From Anaeromyces robustus (lineage: Eukaryota; Neocallimastigomycota; Neocallimastigomycetes; Neocallimastigales; Neocallimastigaceae): a DNA stretch of 50,000 nucleotides. Position 1 is the stretch's first letter, and every line of letters begins with the position of its first letter. The notes under the pieces were generated by a model. It saw only the letters and a program-made list of their open reading frames with translations. It was not told the origin of the DNA and made no database searches. Positions 42,452 to 50,000 of the stretch are shown here, one piece after another. Location of the stretch: positions 1-50,000 of the forward strand of contig MCFG01000260.1 of assembly GCA_002104895.1 (NCBI GenBank). Reading direction: 5' to 3'. The translations under genes and the position numbers were made by a program.

Positions 42452-42548
42452 AATAAATAAATAAATAAATAAATAAAATAAATAAATAAAATAAATAAAT
42501 AAATAAATAAATAAATAAATGAATAAATGAATAAATGAATAAATGAAT
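42452..42548. repeat. (AAAT)n / (GAATAAAT)n compound microsatellite
   Basis: AAAT units with two one-base expansions (AAAATAAAT) pass into four GAATAAAT units. Confidence 0.85.
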
Positions 42549-43547
42549 ATATATAATAATTATAATAAATTAAAGAGTTAAAAAATAATAATATAGTTTA
42601 GAATTATTTAAAAAATTATTATAAGAATAATTAAAGTAAATAATATAATGTGACGTGACGTAATTAAGATTAATGGCATAATTATTATTACTATTATTAT
42701 TATCATTAATTTAAAATTTGTTAAAAAGATAAATTATTACTATTTTTTATAGCAGATATTTTAATATCTATAACTTTTATTTAATGCTATTACAAATTTA
42801 TCATCATTACAATTAAAAAGTGTCATTTTATATGGATTATGGATATAAGAGAAACTATTAAAAAAAAAGAATAAAAATATATAAGGAATTCTTTACCAAT
42901 TATTAAGCTACATAAAATAAGCTTAATTTTTTTATTAATATTTATTTTTTTTTAATAATAATAAATATTTAATTATATTTATTAAGTTCTATACTTTATT
43001 ATTATTTTATTTTAAATATATAAATGAAGAAATTAAAACTATTAATATTAATGAAAGAATTTAAAGAAATAAAATATTTATATATATATCTATATAAGAA
43101 AAAATAAAATTATAATTATATTCATAGTTATAAACTATAAAAATAGAAATATTATATTAATAAAATATTATATTGATATAGTGTAATTTTTTTAATTATA
43201 TAAAAATCATATATAAAGTATTCTAATAATTATTCATATTATCTATTATCTATTTGTTATTTCTTATTTTTGTTATATTATCAATAATATCAATAGATAA
43301 TATTAGTATTTTTTAAAATTATTATTTATTTATTAAAATTTTGTGAAATTAATCATAAAAGAATATTAATAATTCCATATATTATTAATATTTATAATAT
43401 ATATATAAATATATATAAATAAATATAATATCATATATTATTATCAATTAATGTATAATATAATATTTAAATTTTAATAATAATAATTTTATTATATATA
43501 ATTATATAATGAAAAATAAAAAAATAAAAAATGGATTATCCATACAT

Positions 43548-43841
<294 letters not shown>

Positions 43842-44426
43842 ACAATTAAAGTAAGAATTAATGCATTTTTCTTGAAAAACAAAGACAATAGCAACCACTA
43901 TATGAATAAGCATATTTAATAATAACTCATTTCAAAATTTTCTAATTGTATTAATATAAATATATATAAATAATAATGTATATTACAAATTTTTTAAATT
44001 TTGACTAATAACAACTTTTGTACGTATTCTTTTGCTTTATTTTATGTGGAAGTTGTGATATTGTGATAATAAAAATAAAAAAATATATAAAATAGCAATA
44101 ATAATCATAGAGATCATGATATTATATAAAAGTTATTATTTATGATGATAATTATTATGATTGATATGATTTAAAAATATATTTTTTTTTATTAAAATAT
44201 TTATTACTTTGATTATTATTTTTCATTTTCCACATATTATAATTATCTTATAGTTATTATTTATATAATAACTTAATATAAAAAAACATTTCTTGTCCAT
44301 TGTGTAATTTCTTTTTTCTATTTTTCCTTATAATCGTATTATTTATTATTTATATCATAATTTTTAATATCCAGAAAATATATTTTATAAAAAATTTCAG
44401 TTAATAATATGATATATAATATATCT

Positions 44427-44471
44427 AATAATATAATAATATATTATAATGTAATATATTATTATATTATT
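44427..44471. repeat. Inverted repeat, 20-bp arms, AT only
   Basis: AATAATATAATAATATATTA is mirrored by its reverse complement around TAATG. Low complexity makes chance more likely than for the hairpin at 40628. Confidence 0.6.
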
Positions 44472-46383
44472 ATATTGGATACAATAATTACACTAAGTAA
44501 ATATAAAAAAAAAAAAACTCATTTTTTTGTTATTTTTTTTTTTTTTTTGATTCTTTATTTTAAAAATTATTGTTAATGATAAAATAATATATATAATATA
44601 TTATTGGTTATAATATAATATATTAATAATATTAATAATATAATAATTATTTATGGTTATTTATTAATTTTTAATATCTGCTAAATATAAGTAAAGTGTA
44701 TTATACATTATATTATAATATATTATAATATATTACACATAATAAATTATCATATTTAATATATATTAATATATATTATCATTTTCAAAAAAAAAAAATC
44801 AAAAAAAAAAGCTATTTGATCCGTAAATTAATATATAAGCCAGTCGATTATAATATATATATTAATTTATTTTTATTGAAATTTTAAGTTTTTATTAGTA
44901 GAGTTTGTGTAAATTATAAAAAATAAAATATGAAAGTATAAAATAAATAAATAAATAAATATAAGTAAAAAATTAATAAATAAATGAATAAATATAATAA
45001 TTATAGTTGTTAAGTAAGTAAATAAATAAATAATTATTAAATAATTTTTTTCATTTTACATTAATATAGAAAAAGTAATAAAAAAAATTTTTTTTAAAAA
45101 AAAAGTAATTTAAAATACTTGAATAATTAATTATTAAATTTTTTATATTTATTTTTTTTTTCTTTCTATATATATATTTTTTTAATTTTTAATTTTTTTT
45201 TTTTAACTTTTAGAAGGAACGATGTATTAAATTTATAAAACATAAAATTGATATTAATCCTTATAATTTATAACCAATAATTATATAAGGATTTCAATAT
45301 TTTGTTATTTAATCATTTTTTTGATTTAATACTTTAAAAAATATTTATTTTTTTTTGAATAAATATATAATTTTAAAATTATATTATAATCAATATAGCG
45401 TATAACTTAAATCATTAAATTATTTTTTTGTTTTATTTAATATTAGCTATAAATATTTCTTTTTTTATTGATTATAAAGATATAATCAAAAAAAAAAGGA
45501 GAAAGAAAATAAACAATTAATCATATTTTTGGCATAATTGTGTTATATTTTTAATAAAAAAGAGTAAATACATTTTAATATTTATCACCATATAGAATTT
45601 TTTACCCTACTGCTATTAAATTAAATACATTAAAATTATCACTTGGTTTTTATAAAGAATATTAATCAATGTATATAAAAGATAAATTGTTTTTATAATA
45701 TTATTCTATTCAAGAAATGTTTTAATCAAGAAAATAAAATAAAAATAAATTTTACAAATTAATATAATTTTTAATTGAACAATAAAATAATTTCAATTCA
45801 CATTTAATATATAAAAAATTTAATTATTTTTATATAATTATTTTTAATACATTTTTTTATAACACAGTACAACATAATACAATTTAATTTAATTTAATTT
45901 AATAAAGTTTAATAATATTTCTATTTTTTTTATATATAAAATAGATATATCAAATAAAAAATAATTATAATAATTATACAAGAAAGGATTTATTCTTTCT
46001 ATTGTCATGATAGAATTATTTATTCATATCAATTTTTACAATATATAAGACATATAAAATATAATAATTATAATTTTAATCATAAAATTTTTAATAAATA
46101 ATATTTGTAATTTCAAATAATTCAAATGATATTCAATATTGTGATTACTCAAATAATAAAGAATTGAGGCACAAAATATTTTAAGAATTTTATGAAATTC
46201 TTAATGTTTAATTTTATAATAATTAATCAATTATTTGTATATGTTTTTTAAAAATTTTAAAATATAAAAAGAATTTCATATAATTTATTGTTAAATTATT
46301 AAATAAATCAAATTTATATATATTCAACAACTATTAAAAAGTAAGGAAATAAAATAATACTTACAAAAATTTTATATATAAAA

Positions 46384-47053
46384 ATGAATAAGTTTAATAT
46401 AATAATAATAAAACTTTCAGTTTTATTATATTATATTTTGTTGGTAGAAGCAAGTGATCATTGTATTAATCCTGTTATAAGTATATGTACAGGTTTAGAG
46501 AGTATACCTATAAGTAAATACAGAATATCAAAAGTTAGACCTGTAGATTATTATTTGGATCCTGATGTTAAGATAGAAAGAGAAAAATATCCAGACCATT
46601 TAGCTTTAACAATGTTACAAGCTAAAGGTTTATGTAGTTACGGAGGTAATAGTGTATATACTGCAGAAATTCCAGAAATTAGATATGCTCGTACTTATTT
46701 TTGTTATTATGGATATCAAGAACTTATTTGTGATGAAGCAGAAAAAGAAAAAACTTCTTCAAAAGTGAAGAAAAATGATCTTCCAACAGTTTGTAAAAAA
46801 CAATGTTATCAATTTTATAATTCTATGGTTACTTTTTTAAATAATAATGATTTATGTCCTTTTGAATTCTTAAAAGATTATGTACAACCAGATGATGTAT
46901 ATCAAGCACGTCTTGATTTTACAGATAAAATGAGAGAGATTTGTGATAATGCAGTAGATTCAGAAGATTGTTATGTTGCAGAAAAAGAAAAAAATAGATG
47001 TGGTAAGTAAAAAGCCAATAATTACTATTTAGTATTAGAAGTTTAATAATAAC

Positions 47054-47084
<31 letters not shown>

Positions 47085-48833
47085 GAAAGAAAGAAAAATA
47101 AAATATTTTATTATAAAATAATATAATTATATACTAATTTTTTTTTATTTTTAAATTTTTTAACATACTATATAAAATGTCATATTACATTTAATTTATT
47201 CCATATTTATATATTTATAAAATGAATATTTAATTTTATTATAACATTTTTATATATATATATTATATTATAAATAATTTTATATAAAATTAAATCTATT
47301 TTTATTATTACATATATTTTAACATGGTTTTATAATATAATTAAAAACATTTATAATAAATTTAATCAAAACAAACAAACAAACAAAAAAAAAATAACAA
47401 ATAACAATAACAAAAAAAAAAAAAAAAAAAAAATAAATAACAAAAATAAAAATAAAAATATGAAATTCATATACATTTATGTACTTTATATTATAATAAT
47501 ATATATATATATTATACTGAAGGTTTTATAAGTAAAGAATTAACAATAGAATATTGTGCAGAAAATAGATATAATGATGAATGTTGTGATGATTTTTATA
47601 GATTACAAAGAGAAATTTATATAGAAAGTGATGCAACATTGCCACTTACTTTTGGTGTATCATTTTTTGTACTATTTTGTACTATTGGTATACTTTATTC
47701 AATACAATTTATTAAAAATATTAAAAAAGAAGAAAGAAGAAGAGCAATGTATCATGTTGATAAATTATTTAGTAATAAAAATTCAGCTGAAAGTATTCGT
47801 AGTTTTGGTTCAGGAAGTCAACAAAGTTTCCCAATGTCAATAGCAACAAGTGATAGTAATATTACTGTTTTGAATCCTATAAATGGATCATGCACAAATA
47901 TACCCATGATGTTAAATGATGCTCTTCCAACATCTATTAATTCACCCCCTATGAATATTTATCGTATTAATAATCTTAATAATCCTAATAATAATAATAG
48001 ACATCATAAAAATAAAAGTTCTTCACTGGTTAATATTAATAAGTATACCTCACCTGTTCTTAATACCCAAAGTATAGGTAGAAACTTTAGAAAGAAAAAG
48101 ACATCCTTCTCTAGTTCTAGTGTTAATCAAGAACATGGTAAAAAGAAAAAAGTTATTACATCTTCAGAGGCACATCAAAAATATCCAAGAACAGCAAGTG
48201 GATTTGATGATATAAATAATGGAAATATTCAAATTAATTCTAATTTACCATATAATAATGGTAATAATAGTAGTGGTAGTAGTAGAGGTAGTAGAGGTAG
48301 TAGTGGTAGTAATAGTGGTGGTAATAGATATAGTGGTCATAGTGGTCATAGTAGTCAAAGTGATGCTAATAGTCAAACTGCAATATTAAGTAAAAAAGCT
48401 ATATCAAGAAAACATTCATCACAAAAGTTACCTTATACTAGTGGTCTTCATAGTCCAATATTTACTTCACCTATACAAAATCTACAAAATCAAACTCATG
48501 ATATTGATGATATTTCTTATGATATTACAAATGCTGTAGATAATATGGATATTATATCTAATGTAGCTACAGATGGCTATAATACTTTAGATCATGAAGT
48601 TATTGATTTTGATATTGATAATAATAAAAGACGTATAAATAATAATCGTAGTCAATATACAAAACGTTCTGCATCTTTACATTCTGCTAGTATTAGTGAA
48701 ATGAGTTTAAGTAGTAATAAAATACAACAAATGCAACAACATATTTTACAACAACAACAACAATTACTTCAACAACAACAACAACAACATCAACAAGCTA
48801 TTGCTCAAAATTATTTTCTTCCTAAACCTAATT

Positions 48834-48886
<53 letters not shown>

Positions 48887-49860
48887 CAACCACATCAAAT
48901 TCAACATCAAATTCATCAAACTTCTTATTCTCCACCACCTCCACAATTATTTACTCCACCACCTCATCCATCACAACCAATTACTTATCAAGGAATGACA
49001 CCTCAATTAGGATTATCTTCAATAGCAAGTCCAACAGGTAATAATATGACACCACTTCCTCAACAATATAGTCCACCATCTATAAAATCACAACAACAAC
49101 AACAACAACCTATTCAACCTACTCCTCCAGCACTTCCTTATCGTCATAAATCATTACAAGGTCATTCTTCTTCAATTAAACATATACAACATAAAGCTTC
49201 TTTACCACAAATTCCTAGAAAATATTCTTTATCTACTAATGAAGTTCATAACTATAATGATAGAAATAATCAAGATATCAATGATAATAATTATAATACT
49301 CAACAAGACATCAATGATAATAATTATAATAATAATACCCGAATTAATCCTAATACCAATACTAATACCAATCTCCATATTAATACAAATATAAATAATA
49401 ATAATAATAACAATACTAATACTAATACTAATACTAATATTAATACTAATGATATAATATCAAGAAATAATAATAATAATTCAGATTCTTCTCAATCATC
49501 ATTATCACCTTCAAAGAAATTAAAAATAGTTAATCATAATACAGATCATGATATTACTGATATACATACATCTTCTAATAATTATTCTGATGATGATGAT
49601 CCATCTTATTCTTATGCTATTTTAAGTCCAGAAATAATAAATCGTTTAAATCCTTCTTCTGGTACAGATCCTAATAATTTAATAAATAATCTTAGAATTA
49701 GTAATATATTACCTAATGATTTAAGTGATGAAAATGGTAAAGTTTCACCATTAGATGAAACTTCTTATGCTTATGATTTAACTGAATCTACAAATGGCAT
49801 AAGAACAGAACGTTCTACACCTACATCTTCAATTAGATCTTCACCATTACGTAATTATTC

Positions 49861-49894
<34 letters not shown>

Positions 49895-50000
49895 CATAGA
49901 AAAGATATTAGTAATAGTAATAGTAATAGTAATAATAAATCTAATTCTTCCTCATCATCAGCACCATCAACACCACCACCACTTACTTCTATTTTGAAAA
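46384..50000 (+). CDS. Single-pass membrane sensor-like protein with Cys-rich (Frizzled-like?) ectodomain and long N/Q-rich tail (partial)
   Basis: Exons are 46384-47002 and 47523 to beyond the window end; the intron 47003-47522 is GTAAGT...AAG. Residues 1-23 form a signal peptide (IIIIKLSVLLYYILLVEA). The secreted part (about 24-246) has many cysteines. They are arranged HCINPVISIC ... FCYYGYQELIC ... CKKQCYQFYNSM ... NNNDLCP, and later an EDCYV, EYC and DECC cluster. The spacing recalls a Frizzled-type Cys-rich domain, as in fungal Mid1-like proteins, but I cannot confirm that. One membrane helix spans about 247-270 (LTFGVSFFVLFCTIGILYS), followed by basic KNIKKEERRR, fixing the tail inside the cell. 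The tail exceeds 750 residues and is disordered: Ser/Gly repeats (48260-48350), poly-Gln (48720-48790), poly-Asn (48835-48885), and Pro-rich SH3-ligand-like motifs (SPPPPQLFTPPPH; STPPPL). No kinase or other enzyme domain is seen before the window ends. Confidence 0.85.

Noticed and set aside
42648-42662. TGACGTGACGTAA, resembling paired CRE/bZIP sites
   Set aside because: It is a single short match in the middle of a gene desert, more than 3.6 kb from any gene start.

Overview
The window looks like nuclear DNA of an anaerobic gut fungus (Neocallimastigomycota). By eye it is extremely A+T-rich, with spacers made almost only of A and T runs and microsatellites. Coding regions carry long Asn and Lys/Glu tracts. 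Genes have many short GT-AG introns. The gene content mixes ordinary fungal genes (hexokinase, SWI3, CGR1), genes typical of flagellated cells (TPGS1, LZTFL1), and gene types expanded in this lineage (very long ankyrin proteins, 7TM receptors with large extracellular parts). The species cannot be decided from the sequence alone.

Layout. 1-1405 is the broken 3' part of a receptor gene (solute-binding-like tail plus 7TM region; two frameshifts, two in-frame stops). 2219-9505 (-) is an intact, apparently intronless 2428-residue ankyrin-repeat protein. About 9980-12026 is a second decayed receptor of a different type (Cys-rich EGF-like segment, then a truncated membrane part). So the ankyrin gene is bracketed by two receptor relics. 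12027-14018 is spacer with one GC-enriched island and short repeats. 14019-16184 (-) is a complete three-exon hexokinase with codon use unlike its neighbours. 16185-21692 is a 5.5 kb AT desert.

21693-25316 (+) is a nine-exon DEK-family chromatin protein with an HMG-box-like insert and a long Lys-rich linker before its DEK C-terminal domain. 26791-28455 (-) is a five-exon CGR1-type rRNA-processing protein. 29324-33644 (-) is a two-exon SWI3/SMARCC subunit of SWI/SNF-type remodellers. 34860-36219 (-) is a six-exon gene I assign to TPGS1 (tubulin polyglutamylase complex subunit 1). A coding-like segment lies just downstream and may be a former or misjoined seventh exon. 37043-39014 (-) is a nine-exon LZTFL1 homologue (BBSome regulator). 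39015-46383 is a 7.4 kb gene-free AT desert with a (AAAT)n array of about 290 bp and a near-perfect hairpin. 46384 to the window end (+) is a single-pass membrane protein with a Cys-rich, possibly Frizzled-like, extracellular domain and a huge Asn/Gln/Ser-rich cytoplasmic tail.

How they work together. DEK, SWI3 and CGR1 are nuclear or nucleolar housekeeping functions. TPGS1 and LZTFL1 are adjacent and on the same strand, and both act in the cilium/flagellum, which fits a fungus with flagellated zoospores. Exon joins were made by hand from reading-frame continuity, splice dinucleotides and family resemblance; all 30 modelled introns are GT-AG. No tRNA, rRNA, CRISPR array or intact transposon was seen.
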